Below are positions 36,106-44,875 of a stretch of 64,000 nucleotides of DNA, piece by piece. The stretch comes from Skermania piniformis (lineage in GTDB: Bacteria > Actinomycetota > Actinomycetes > Mycobacteriales > Mycobacteriaceae). The notes beneath the pieces were generated by a model, which was given only the letters and a program-made list of their open reading frames with translations, was not told the origin of the DNA and did no database searches. Both the position numbers and the translations under genes were made by a program. Location: NCBI RefSeq assembly GCF_019285775.1, contig NZ_CP079105.1, forward strand, positions 3,480,603 to 3,544,602, written 5' to 3'. The number at the start of each line of letters is the position of its first letter. Within the stretch, counting starts at the first letter, position 1.

Positions 36106-37737
36106 GTGAGCGAGCCACCGGAGCCATCGAACGCCGGGGCGCACCATCCCGGATACCAGAATTACCCACCGAGCCATCACCGGCCGAGCCGGCTGCATGA
36201 CGTACCACCGCTGCAGCCGCCCGCGCACACCCCGACCCGGCGCACCCCGCTGCCGCCGCTACACCCGGTGTCGGACGCGCCGGAGCCGGACGACCGGCCA
36301 CAGCTGCCCCGCAAGATCACCGTCACCCGGGTGGTCGCGATGCGGAGTCGTCAGCTGACCGGGCGCGGCCTCGCCGTCTTCCATCGGGCGGCCTCGGCGA
36401 ACGGCGCCGACAAGTCCGGACTCACCGCATTGATCTACGTCACGATGCTCAACTTCGCGGTGGATGCGGCACTCGGCGTCGCACTGGCGAACACCTTGTT
36501 CTTCTCCGCGGCCACGTCGGAAAGCCGCACCAAGGTCGCGCTGTACCTGTTGATCACCATCGCGCCGTTCGCGGTGGTCGCGCCGCTGATCGGGCCGATG
36601 TTGGACCGGCTGCAGCACGGTCGCCGCGTCGCCCTGGCTGCCTCGTTCGGCTTGCGCGCTGCGCTGGCCGTCTTGTTGATCTTCAACTTCAACGGTTGGG
36701 GCCTGTATCCGGTGGCCCTGGCCATGATGGTGCTGTCCAAGTCGTTCTCGGTACTCAAGAGTGCGGTCACGCCGCGAGTGCTGCCACCGGACATCGATCT
36801 GGTTCGGACAAATTCCCGGCTGACCGTATTCGGCCTGATCGGCGGGACCATATGTGCCGGCGCGACGGCCGGCGCGATCGCGTTGCTCGCCGGCTCGACC
36901 GGTGTGCTGTGGTTCCTGTCCGCGCTGGCGGTCGGTGGCGCGATCCTCAGCCTGCGCATCCCGTCCTGGGTGGAGATCACCGCCGGTGAGGTACCTACCA
37001 CGATCACCTACCGGCGCCGTACCCGTCCGAGTCGGCGCCAGCCGTTGGGCCGGGCTGTGGTCACCGGACTGTGGGGCAACAGCACGATCCGAATACTGAC
37101 CGGCTTCCTCACGCTGTTCGTCGCCTTCGTGGCGAAATCGCGCACCGAGCACGATCCGGTCGCCCAGGCATCGATGCTCGGAGTGGTCGGCGCGGCCGCG
37201 GCGATCGGTAACTTCTCCGGCAACGCGAGCGGTGCGCGGCTGGCGTTCCGCCGCCCGACGCTGGTGGTGCTGCAGTGCACCGTCGCGGCAACGGTGGTGA
37301 CCGTCGTGGCCGCGATCACCGACAATCTGCTGGGCGCCGCGATTGCCGCCCTGATCGCCTCCTGCGCCAGCGCCCTGGCCAAGGTTTCGCTGGATGCGGC
37401 CATCCAGGATGATCTGCCGCCCGAATCGATCGCCTCCGGGTTCGGCCGCTCGGAGAGCGTGTTGCAGTTGAGCTGGGTGCTCGGCGGCGCCGCCGGCGTG
37501 TTGCTGCCGACCGAATACTGGATCGGTTTCACCGCGATCGGCGGCCTGCTGGCACTCGGCCTGCTGCAAACCGCGCTGAGCTATTCCGGCCGATCCCTGC
37601 TACCCGGACTCGGCGGCAACCGCCCGGTGCACGCCGACCCGCCACCGCACGACGATCGCAGCCGGACCGATTCCGGGGTGCCGGCCGGGCACGGCACGCG
37701 GGTCACCCATCGACCGACAGGACAGCCTGCCACGTGA
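36106..37737 (+). CDS. MFS-type membrane protein with Pro-rich cytoplasmic N-terminus
   Basis: 543 residues from a GTG. The first 75 residues are Pro/His-rich and disordered, then 12 hydrophobic segments follow (LIYVTMLNFAVDAALGVALANTLFF is the first). PLIGPMLDRLQHGRR is a motif-A-like loop. It corresponds to Rv0876c, a conserved mycolata transmembrane protein. The substrate is unknown. It overlaps the DUF2771 gene by four bases (GTGA), an order kept in mycobacteria. Confidence 0.85.
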   Translation: MSEPPEPSNAGAHHPGYQNYPPSHHRPSRLHDVPPLQPPAHTPTRRTPLPPLHPVSDAPEPDDRPQLPRKITVTRVVAMRSRQLTGRGLAVFHRAASANGADKSGLTALIYVTMLNFAVDAALGVALANTLFFSAATSESRTKVALYLLITIAPFAVVAPLIGPMLDRLQHGRRVALAASFGLRAALAVLLIFNFNGWGLYPVALAMMVLSKSFSVLKSAVTPRVLPPDIDLVRTNSRLTVFGLIGGTICAGATAGAIALLAGSTGVLWFLSALAVGGAILSLRIPSWVEITAGEVPTTITYRRRTRPSRRQPLGRAVVTGLWGNSTIRILTGFLTLFVAFVAKSRTEHDPVAQASMLGVVGAAAAIGNFSGNASGARLAFRRPTLVVLQCTVAATVVTVVAAITDNLLGAAIAALIASCASALAKVSLDAAIQDDLPPESIASGFGRSESVLQLSWVLGGAAGVLLPTEYWIGFTAIGGLLALGLLQTALSYSGRSLLPGLGGNRPVHADPPPHDDRSRTDSGVPAGHGTRVTHRPTGQPAT

Positions 37738-38225
37738 ACCTGCATCCCCGGACCCGCCGGATTGCCTTCATCCTCGGTGCTCTACTCGTCGTCGTGGCGG
37801 TAGCGTTCGGCGCCGTGATGATCGTGCTCGTCCGCGCTGCGCCACCGGCCGAGCCGACGATCACGGCATACTCCTACGGTCGAGCGGACACCGTGCCCCC
37901 GCTGCGATACTGCAGCATCGATCTCACCGCGTGCAGCACCGGCGCCACCGTCGATCTGGAGGTGCCGGCCGGTCAGCCGCTGCAGCTGTCGCTGCCCGAC
38001 GCCATCGCCGCCGCACCCTGGCATCTGATCACCGTGCACCAGCGCGCGGACGGCACGGTGGTGACCACCGATCGGCAATACCGAACCGGTGAGGCGACCG
38101 CAGTCACCGTGGAGTCCAGCCGGGACCTTCAGCTCAACGGGGTCGAGATCCAGCTCCCGTCGGCGGCGGTGGACCGAGCCGGCCTGCCGATCGCCCGTGC
38201 GGTCTGGTCGATCAAGACCGCCTGA
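37734..38225 (+). CDS. DUF2771 exported or membrane-anchored protein
   Basis: 163 residues from a GTG overlapping the MFS gene stop. One N-terminal helix (about 10-32) is followed by an extracytoplasmic domain with a cysteine pair (YCSIDLTAC). Matches the DUF2771 family (Rv0875c). Function unknown; it is coupled to the MFS gene and may work with it. Confidence 0.84.
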   Translation: MNLHPRTRRIAFILGALLVVVAVAFGAVMIVLVRAAPPAEPTITAYSYGRADTVPPLRYCSIDLTACSTGATVDLEVPAGQPLQLSLPDAIAAAPWHLITVHQRADGTVVTTDRQYRTGEATAVTVESSRDLQLNGVEIQLPSAAVDRAGLPIARAVWSIKTA

Positions 38226-38237
38226 CCTGCGGGTCGC

Positions 38238-38657
38238 TTACATGTCGAGTTCGCGGGCCACGGCCCGGACCACTTCGGAGATCCGCTGCGCCGTCTTGCG
38301 GTCCGGGTAACGGCCCTTGCGCAGGTCCGGCTGCACCGTCGCTTCGAGCAACGTGATCATGTCCTCGACCATGCCGTGCAGCTCGTCCGGCGTGTGCCGC
38401 TTGGCCACCGCCTCTTTCTTGGCTGCGACCGCCTTGCCCTGGCGGACCGACGGCACCGGGCCGAGCAGCTTCAGGCTCAACGCCTGCGGGCCCCGACGGC
38501 CCGCGGCCATCCCGAACTCCACCCGCTGGCCCGGTTTGAGCGCTTCCACCCCGGCGGGGAGGGCAGACGAGCGGACATAGACGTCCTCGCCGTCGTCTTG
38601 AGAGAGAAAGCCGAAGCCCTTCTCGACGTCGTACCACTTCACCTTGCCGGTCGGCAC
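38238..38657 (-). CDS. cspB: Cold-shock-domain protein with C-terminal extension
   Basis: 139 residues. [20 protein letters not shown] and [28 protein letters not shown] hold the RNP-1 and RNP-2-like motifs of a cold-shock domain, here with family changes ([15 protein letters not shown]). The second half ([51 protein letters not shown]) is the helical extension of mycobacterial CspB. It binds single-stranded nucleic acid. A GTG three codons upstream (38666) is an alternative start. Confidence 0.9.
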   Translation of the reverse strand: MPTGKVKWYDVEKGFGFLSQDDGEDVYVRSSALPAGVEALKPGQRVEFGMAAGRRGPQALSLKLLGPVPSVRQGKAVAAKKEAVAKRHTPDELHGMVEDMITLLEATVQPDLRKGRYPDRKTAQRISEVVRAVARELDM

Positions 38658-39117
38658 CGTGCTCACCCGCTCGTTGTTGTTCGCCGGTCGCGTCCGCACC
38701 CTCGGCAGGGACATGCGACCCCGCCGAGGTACGTACACAAGAAGAACGCACCCGGGCATCGGGCCGGGCACGAAAACCGAAGTCTACCCGGGTCCACCCG
38801 ATCCGACACCGGACATTCGAGTTACCGGAAGGTCAGGGTCGAGACCGACACCCGACCCCATTCGTCCACACTCGACGTGACATACCTCACACCGATTCGG
38901 CGTCGACGCGCCGGACACCACCCCAGCGATGCACCGATAGCGGCCTCGACCTGGGAATCGATAACAATCTATGGAATTGCGCAGCAGGTCGGCAACACCC
39001 GACGCGATGTTTACCGAATAGTGATTTTCTGTTCCCCGCCACGTATCGTCTTAAACACGGTCGGTTGACGGCCGTCGTCCGGATCGCCGCGCCGAGCCTC
39101 GTCCCGCGGACCCGGAA
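38658..39117. other. Long intergenic region between cspB and the rpf riboswitch
   Basis: 460 bases without a supportable gene. It holds the divergent cspB and rpf promoters and the CRP-like box at 38876-38891, and is visibly more AT-rich near 38950-39060 (for example AATCGATAACAATCTATGG). A TATCGT near 39046 could be a -10 for rpf, with low confidence. Confidence 0.6.
38876..38891. promoter_or_regulatory. CRP/GlxR-type cAMP-receptor binding site
   Basis: CGTGACATACCTCACA fits TGTGA-N6-TCACA with one mismatch in the first position. It lies 408 bases before the rpf start and 220 bases from the cspB start. In M. tuberculosis the CRP homologue Rv3676 is known to control rpfA, which supports the assignment; direction (rpf or cspB) is uncertain. 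Confidence 0.6.
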
Positions 39118-39275
39118 CGACCACACCTCAGGGACGAGGGCGGGGGACCCACCGGTCCCACCGATTGGGGCCCGAAAGGATCGCCAGATCCTTTCTCGGG
39201 GTGAAGCCGACGTTCTTCGGAGCGACGGCCGGGCGACCTCTCTGCCCGAACCCGACAGCTGACCTCGCAGGTGCG
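39118..39275 (+). ncRNA. ydaO/yuaA (c-di-AMP) riboswitch upstream of rpf
   Basis: GGGACGAGGGCGGGGGACCC, the ATTGGGGCCCG part, CGGGGTGAAGCCG and the strongly conserved 3' block GCCCGAACCCGACAGCTGAC followed by CTCGCAGG match the ydaO/yuaA motif, whose ligand is cyclic di-AMP. In actinobacteria the motif is often found before rpf and other cell-wall hydrolase genes and turns expression off when c-di-AMP is high. The 3' end is 24 bases before the rpf ATG. The boundaries are approximate. Confidence 0.87.
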
Positions 39276-39298
39276 TACGGAGAGGAATACCTCAACTT

Positions 39299-40000
39299 AT
39301 GAGCGGACGTCATCGCAAGCCGAGCAACACCGGCCGCACCGTCGCGAAGGTCGCCGTCACCGGTGCGATCATCGGCACCGCGGGCGTTGCCTACGCGGGT
39401 ACCGCAAATGCGGCGCCCGATTCGGACTGGGATCAGCTGGCGCAGTGTGAGTCCGGTGGGAACTGGGCGATCAACACCGGGAACGGCTTCCAAGGTGGTC
39501 TCCAGTTCTCGCCGAGCACCTGGAGCGGCTACGGCGGCGGCCAGTTCGCCCCGTCAGCCAACCAAGCCACTCGCGAGCAGCAGATCGTCGTCGCCGAGAA
39601 GGTGCTGCAGGGCCAAGGCTGGGGCGCCTGGCCATCCTGCTCGTCCCAGCTCGGCCTGAACAGCGGCCCGACCAGCCGGTCCTTCGAGGTCGCGACACCG
39701 ACTCCGCCGAAGATCGACATCGAGGCCCCGCAATGGCAGCAGCCGGCGCCGAGTCAGAACCTTGCGGTTGCCGCACCGAGCGTCGAGGCCGAGACCGACC
39801 TGGGCGTCGATACCGGCACCGACAACGCGTCGGCCAACGCCTACCAAGCGGTCGACACCCGGATCGAGGCGATGCAGCAGGGTGGCACCGCCATTCCGCA
39901 GCCTGCGCTGGACGTATACACCGACTTCAAGCAGCAGAATCCCACGCTGGCCCCGGCGATCACCGACCTGATCGGCCAGGCGCTGGGCACCGGGCACTGA
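39299..40000 (+). CDS. rpfA: Resuscitation-promoting factor (Rpf, transglycosylase-like)
   Basis: 233 residues. A signal peptide (about 1-39, ending TANAAPDS) is followed by the Rpf domain: [20 protein letters not shown] holds the catalytic Glu, then [20 protein letters not shown], and Cys pair CESGG ... WPSCSSQ. The C-terminal half is Pro/Ala/Gln-rich. Rpf proteins cleave peptidoglycan glycosidic bonds and help dormant cells resume growth. The gene sits after the c-di-AMP riboswitch. The symbol rpfA is used by position near Rv0862c/Rv0861c, but paralogue identity is not certain. Confidence 0.93.
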   Translation: MSGRHRKPSNTGRTVAKVAVTGAIIGTAGVAYAGTANAAPDSDWDQLAQCESGGNWAINTGNGFQGGLQFSPSTWSGYGGGQFAPSANQATREQQIVVAEKVLQGQGWGAWPSCSSQLGLNSGPTSRSFEVATPTPPKIDIEAPQWQQPAPSQNLAVAAPSVEAETDLGVDTGTDNASANAYQAVDTRIEAMQQGGTAIPQPALDVYTDFKQQNPTLAPAITDLIGQALGTGH

Positions 40001-40020
40001 GCCCGGCCACCGACGAACAC

Positions 40021-40057
40021 CAGCGGCCCCGCACCGGATTCCGGTGCGGGGCCGCTG
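40021..40057. terminator. Strong bidirectional terminator hairpin
   Basis: A perfect 17-bp stem (CAGCGGCCCCGCACCGG 40021-40037, complement at 40041-40057) with a three-base loop, followed on the plus strand by TTCGGTTT. It lies between the convergent rpf gene and the small gene at 40080, so it probably stops both transcripts. Confidence 0.88.
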
Positions 40058-40079
40058 TTCGGTTTACGGATCGGCGAGA

Positions 40080-40268
40080 TCAGCGATTGATCACGGTGTG
40101 CGGATGGATGTACGGCAGCCGGTCCGCCTGAACCGGAAACTCGGTGTCCTCGCCGTACGGGGACAGTCCACCGGACCGGGTCGCGGTGAGCTCGGTGACC
40201 GGATGCTCGTCGTCGCCGACAGCCGGCCAGCCGGGATCGACGTAGGGCTGCTTCGATTTGTTGACCAC
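40080..40268 (-). CDS. Small conserved hypothetical protein
   Basis: 62 residues from a GTG (VVNKSKQPYVDPGWP). The even, polar sequence (DDEHPVTELTATRSGGLSPYGEDTEF) ends YIHPHTVINR. Its place between rpf and the helicase-associated gene equals that of Rv0863, a conserved mycolata protein. No domain is recognised. It has no transmembrane segment. Confidence 0.72.
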   Translation of the reverse strand: MVNKSKQPYVDPGWPAVGDDEHPVTELTATRSGGLSPYGEDTEFPVQADRLPYIHPHTVINR

Positions 40269-40360
40269 GGGCACATTTTGACACGACCGATCCGATTTGA
40301 CACGGCCTCGGCGCTCGACGCCGACCGGCATTGTCGGGCGCGGTGACTATTCTGAATCGG

Positions 40361-42649
40361 ATGACCGCCGCAGCTCAGGACACCGGCCGACTGGCCGACT
40401 GGCTTTCGGCACGCTCGGACGACCAACTGGCCGCCCTGCTGCAGCTGCGGCCCGACCTCGGGGTGCCGGTCCCGGGCACGATGGACGTTCTCGCGGCGCG
40501 TGCCGGGCAGCGGCCGTCGGTTGTCCGCAGCGCGGACGACCTGGACACGGTCGCCCTTACCGTGCTCGAGGCGCTGGCGCTGCTGGACGCGGTGCACCGT
40601 CCGGTGTCCCGGGCGCAGGTGCACGAGCTACTCGATCGCCGGGCCACGCCGGCCGCCGTCGACGAGGCGCTGGATCAACTGATCGACCGGGCATTGGCCT
40701 GGGGTGACGACACCGTCGAGGTGGTCGCGGCAGCGCCGGATGCCCTGCCCTGGCCGGTCGGCGCGTCGTTCGAACCGGCCACCGGGCCGGACGAAGCGGA
40801 GATCCGGGCCGCCCTGGCCGAGCTGGACGAACCGGCCCGGACATTGTTGGACCGGCTCGCGACCTCGTCCCCGATCGGCCGCACCCGCGATGCAGCTCCG
40901 GGTACCCCCGCCGATCGGCCGGTCCAACAGCTGCTGGCCCGAAGTCTGTTGACCTGGCTCGACGAGCAGACGGTGGCATTGCCCCAACAGGTCGGCCAGG
41001 TTTTGCGGAACGAACCGGTGACCGACCCGGACTCCCTGATCGCGCCGGTGGCGACGCCGGAACGACACCGGATCGCCGATGTGGACGGGGTTGCTGCCGG
41101 TGAGGTGCTGGAACTCCTGCGACATTGCGTCGAGACCGTGGCCGCATTGGGGCGCGCCCCGGCACCGACCCTGCGGGCGGGTGGTCTCGGCGTGCGCGAG
41201 CTGCGCCGGATCGGCAAAGTTGCCGGGCTTCCCGAGGACCGGATGAGTCTGCTGGTCGAGTTGCTCGCCGGAGCAAACCTGATCGGCTGCGGACAACCGG
41301 AACCAGGTCCGGAGCGCAATCCCGGCGGAACCGGTCCCGACGACTACTGGGCGCCGACCGCGGCGGCCGACGTCTGGCTGGCGGCACCCGCCGCAGCCCG
41401 CTGGGGCACGCTCGCCCAGGCATGGCTGGAGCTGCCCCGGCGGCCATGGCTGGTCGGTATGCGCGACGTCAACGACAAGCCGATCGCCGCGTTGTCCGAC
41501 GAGATACGGACCGCGGCCGCACCACGTGACCGGCGAACGGTCCTCAAGTTGCTCGCCGAGTTCGATCCCGGCGCCGAGGTGTCGGCCGAGACGCTGGCCC
41601 GGATCATCGCCTGGCGCCGGCCGCGCCGGCGACATCGGTTCACCCCGGCGATGGTCGCTGCGACGCTGGCCGAGGCGAGCGCGCTGGGCGTACTCGGTCG
41701 CGGTGCGCTGAGCACGCCCGGCCGAGCACTGCTCACCGGCACCGATGCCGAAGCGGCGATGGCCTCCGCCCTACCGCAGCCGGTGGACTATGTGCTGGTC
41801 CAAGCCGATCTCACCATCGTCGCCCCCGGACCGCTGGTGCCCGAACTCGCCGACCGGATCGCCGCGGTCGCCGACGTCGAGTCGGCCGGAGCCGCGACCG
41901 TGTACCGGATCGGCGAGGCCTCGGTCCGCCGGGCATTGGACGGCGGAGCGAGCGCAACGGAGTTGCACGCGCTGTTCGGCACCCACTCACGTACCCCGGT
42001 GCCGCAAGCGCTCACCTACCTGATCGACGACGTCGCCCGGCGACACGGTCGGCTCCGGGCGGGGATAGCCGGTGCGTTCCTGCGCTGCGACGACCCGGCC
42101 GTGCTGGCCGAGGTGCTCAACGCGCCGGTCGCCGAGGCACTCGCCCTGCGCGCGCTCGCCCCGACCGTTGCGGTCGCCCAGGCCCCGCTGGCCGAGGTGC
42201 TGACCCAGCTCCGCGAAGCCGGCTTCGCCCCGGCCGGGGAAGACTCGTCCGGCACGATCATCGACTTGCGGCCCACGGGCGCCCGGGTCGCCACCCGCCG
42301 GCAACGGCCGCAGCTGCGCTTGCCGACGGAGCCGTCGCCGGCGCAGATCGCCGGAATCGTGCGCGAGCTGCGCGCCGGCGACCGCGCAGCGAAGACCCGG
42401 CACGGCACCGACGTCCGGCCGGACGGCAGCCGCGCGGTCGGCGCCGCTGCGGTGGCGCTGCTGCAACTGGCGGTCCGGACGAAGCAGGCGGTGCGCATCG
42501 CCTATGTGGATGCCCACGGTGCGGCCACCCAGCGGATCGTCGAGCCGGTACGGGTCGGTGGGGGCCAGCTGGATGCATTCGACCCGGCGACCGAGGCGGT
42601 CCGGCACTTCACCTTGCACCGGATCCTGTCGGTATCGCTGGTGGAATAA
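40361..42649 (+). CDS. Helicase-associated protein (XPB/Ssl2 N-terminal-like domain)
   Basis: 762 residues. The N-terminal part (TGRLADWLSARSDDQLAALLQLRPDL) and repeated LTVLEALALLDAVHRP-type helices resemble Rv0862c, a partner of the bacterial XPB helicase that carries the helicase XPB N-terminal domain (KPVDYVLVQADLTIVAPGPLVPEL, then RIGEASVRRALDGGASATELHALF). There is no Walker motif. The C-terminus has a WYL-like strand set (KQAVRIAYVDAHGAATQRIVEPVRVGGGQLDAFDPATEAVR). In M. tuberculosis it directly neighbours the XPB gene; here 4 kb of extra genes intervene. Confidence 0.85.
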   Translation: MTAAAQDTGRLADWLSARSDDQLAALLQLRPDLGVPVPGTMDVLAARAGQRPSVVRSADDLDTVALTVLEALALLDAVHRPVSRAQVHELLDRRATPAAVDEALDQLIDRALAWGDDTVEVVAAAPDALPWPVGASFEPATGPDEAEIRAALAELDEPARTLLDRLATSSPIGRTRDAAPGTPADRPVQQLLARSLLTWLDEQTVALPQQVGQVLRNEPVTDPDSLIAPVATPERHRIADVDGVAAGEVLELLRHCVETVAALGRAPAPTLRAGGLGVRELRRIGKVAGLPEDRMSLLVELLAGANLIGCGQPEPGPERNPGGTGPDDYWAPTAAADVWLAAPAAARWGTLAQAWLELPRRPWLVGMRDVNDKPIAALSDEIRTAAAPRDRRTVLKLLAEFDPGAEVSAETLARIIAWRRPRRRHRFTPAMVAATLAEASALGVLGRGALSTPGRALLTGTDAEAAMASALPQPVDYVLVQADLTIVAPGPLVPELADRIAAVADVESAGAATVYRIGEASVRRALDGGASATELHALFGTHSRTPVPQALTYLIDDVARRHGRLRAGIAGAFLRCDDPAVLAEVLNAPVAEALALRALAPTVAVAQAPLAEVLTQLREAGFAPAGEDSSGTIIDLRPTGARVATRRQRPQLRLPTEPSPAQIAGIVRELRAGDRAAKTRHGTDVRPDGSRAVGAAAVALLQLAVRTKQAVRIAYVDAHGAATQRIVEPVRVGGGQLDAFDPATEAVRHFTLHRILSVSLVE

Positions 42650-42681
42650 GCCCGGGCCGGTAGGGGCCGGGGCGAGCGCGG

Positions 42682-43731
42682 TCATTGCAGATGCGCGGTC
42701 CACCGCTGCTCGATCCGGCCGAACCGCCAGACCAGCACCGCTACCGCCCAGGTCAGCACGAACAGGCCGACGATCGCGTAGCCGACGATGCCCAGGTCGA
42801 TCGCGCCGATCAGATCCCAGAAGCCGCCGGTCCACCCGAACCGTTCCGCGGCCAGACCGAGCAGTTCGATCGTGCCCACCACCAAAGCGACCACCACCGA
42901 CAGCCCGGTGATGGTGATGTTGTAGTACACCTTGCGGACCGGCCGGTCGAAGGCCCAGCCGTAGGCGGTATTCATGAACGCGCCGTCGATCGTGTCGAGC
43001 AGGCTCATCCCGGCGGCGAACAGCACCGGCAGGCAGCCGATCGCGTACCACGGCAACCCGGCCGCCGAGCTGGTGCCGGCCAGGACCAACAACGCGATCT
43101 CGGTGGCGGTGTCGAAACCGAGTCCGAACAGGATGCCGAGCGGGTACATCTGCCAGGACCGGGTGATCGAGCGGGTGAACCGGCCGAGAAATCGGTTGAG
43201 CAGCCCGCGGTTGTCCAGCTGGTTCTCCAGCATGGCCTCGTCGTACTCGCCCCGCCGCATCCGGCGGAACACCTGCACGATCCCGATCAGAATCGCCAGG
43301 TTGAGCGCCGCGATCAGGTAGAGGAACACCCCGGAGACCGTGGTGCCGATCAAGCCGGTGTACTGGTGCAGTCGGGATGAATCGTCGCTGACCTGTCCGG
43401 CCAGCGCGGACACCCCGGCCCACAGCGCGACCGCCATCGCGAAAACGACCGTCGAGTGACCGAGCGAGAAGAAGAAACCCACGGCGACCGGACGTTGGCC
43501 ATCGGTCATCAACTTGCGGGTGGTGTTGTCGATCGCGGCGATGTGATCGGCGTCGAAAGCATGCCGCAGACCGAGGGTGTAAGCGGTGACGCCGATCCCC
43601 ACGCCCAGGATCTGACCGCCGACACTGAAGTGCTGTGGCACGACGAGCGCCAGCAGCGTGCCCCAGCCGACCACGTGCAGCACGGCGATCACGGCGAACA
43701 TCCCGAACATTCGGGCAGCGGGACTTTTCAC
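42682..43731 (-). CDS. Nickel/cobalt transporter (NiCoT, HoxN/NixA family)
   Basis: 349 residues with eight hydrophobic segments. The signature HAFDADHI (57-64) and the second motif LGFDTATEIALLV define NiCoT permeases, which import Ni2+ and/or Co2+. The GTG overlaps the upstream hydrolase stop by four bases (GTGA). No nickel-enzyme gene is adjacent. Selectivity cannot be read from sequence. Confidence 0.93.
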   Translation of the reverse strand: MKSPAARMFGMFAVIAVLHVVGWGTLLALVVPQHFSVGGQILGVGIGVTAYTLGLRHAFDADHIAAIDNTTRKLMTDGQRPVAVGFFFSLGHSTVVFAMAVALWAGVSALAGQVSDDSSRLHQYTGLIGTTVSGVFLYLIAALNLAILIGIVQVFRRMRRGEYDEAMLENQLDNRGLLNRFLGRFTRSITRSWQMYPLGILFGLGFDTATEIALLVLAGTSSAAGLPWYAIGCLPVLFAAGMSLLDTIDGAFMNTAYGWAFDRPVRKVYYNITITGLSVVVALVVGTIELLGLAAERFGWTGGFWDLIGAIDLGIVGYAIVGLFVLTWAVAVLVWRFGRIEQRWTAHLQ

Positions 43732-44807
43732 CTGTTGTCCGAATCACCGTCGGCGGCGTCCAGCGCGGCGAGGAATTCCGCTACTCGCGGCCAGGTCTCG
43801 GCGGTCGCCGCCGCGCCGACGATCAGGCCGAGGTGGCTGGCCTCGACCGTCTCGAAGTGCACCTGCGCGGCACCGGTCAGCACCTCGACGCCGTGATGAG
43901 CGGCGCGCCAACTGGCGATCGCGTCCCGATGGCTGCCGAACAACTGGACCGGTTGGACGAGCGCGGTCAGATCGACCCGGCGATCGCCGAAGTCGACCAC
44001 CCCGCCGGCCAGCTCGTTGCGATAGACGAAGTTCTGCCACATCTGGACCGCCGCTCGACCCGGGTAGCCGGGCATCGTGCTCTGGAATCGATCGATCACC
44101 TGCATCCGCGCCAGCGCATCGGCATCGTCGGCGTGCGCGACGATGTAGGCCGGCTTGCGCAGCTCGCGCTCCCACGCGGTCGCGCGGTAACCCAGCCGCA
44201 CCAGCGGCGCTGGGATTCCGCCCAGCGCCCGCAGCGTTTCGGTGACGACCGCCGTCCCACCCGGCGGCAACGCCCGCTTCACCGCCGGGTACGGCGGGAT
44301 CGCGTCGTAGTCGAGCGGCGTTCCGACCGCGGTGATCGAACGAATCGGCAGGTCCGGGTGGGCCGCCGCGGTGAGCAGCGAGATCGTCCCGCCGAGGCTC
44401 CAGCCGACCAGGTCCAACCGGTCCGCACCGGAATCGGCCAGGGTGCGGGCGATCGCCTCCGGCACGATGTCGTCGAAGTAGTCGGCAAACCCCAGGTGAG
44501 CGTCGGCGCGGGACACGTCGCCGAAGTCGACGACGTAGGGCAGTCGGCCCATCGCCGCCAGTTCCGCCACCACGGACTGCTCCGGCCCCAGGTCGTAGCA
44601 CCGGGCCGACACCGCCAGCGGTGGGACCAGCAGAACCGGCGGGCGGTCGGCGGCCGATGCAGGTGGTCCGTAGCGGCGCAACACCCGGTGTGGACCGGTG
44701 TGCAACACCGCGTGCGGGGTCTGCCGATCGTCGCGGACCTGGTATCCGGTCACGAGCCGAGCCAACATGCGGAGCCCGGAACCAGGCAGCTGAGCTGAAT
44801 TCGCCAC
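43728..44807 (-). CDS. Alpha/beta hydrolase (PHA-synthase/PhaC-like branch)
   Basis: 359 residues from a GTG (VANSAQLPG). LLVPPLAVSARCYDLGPEQSVV, then LDLVGWSLGGTISLL with the nucleophile Ser, resembles the class of short PhaC-like hydrolases found in mycobacteria; GASHLGLI-like EASHLGLIVG gives the catalytic His. The loop VYRNELAGGVVDFGDRRVDLTAL matches the PHA-synthase related segment. A true polyhydroxyalkanoate synthase would need a Cys nucleophile, which is Ser here, so a lipase or esterase is likelier. It is coupled with the NiCoT gene. Confidence 0.83.
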   Translation of the reverse strand: MANSAQLPGSGLRMLARLVTGYQVRDDRQTPHAVLHTGPHRVLRRYGPPASAADRPPVLLVPPLAVSARCYDLGPEQSVVAELAAMGRLPYVVDFGDVSRADAHLGFADYFDDIVPEAIARTLADSGADRLDLVGWSLGGTISLLTAAAHPDLPIRSITAVGTPLDYDAIPPYPAVKRALPPGGTAVVTETLRALGGIPAPLVRLGYRATAWERELRKPAYIVAHADDADALARMQVIDRFQSTMPGYPGRAAVQMWQNFVYRNELAGGVVDFGDRRVDLTALVQPVQLFGSHRDAIASWRAAHHGVEVLTGAAQVHFETVEASHLGLIVGAAATAETWPRVAEFLAALDAADGDSDNR

Positions 44808-44875
44808 GCCCGAATGTACGTCACGACGCCGTCGGTCCGACCGGCAAGCTGCGTCCGGCTGATTAGCATGAGCAC

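Noticed and set aside
43728-44807. Poly(3-hydroxyalkanoate) synthase
   Set aside because: The PhaC-like protein has Ser instead of the Cys nucleophile required for polymerisation, so only a hydrolase role is supported.
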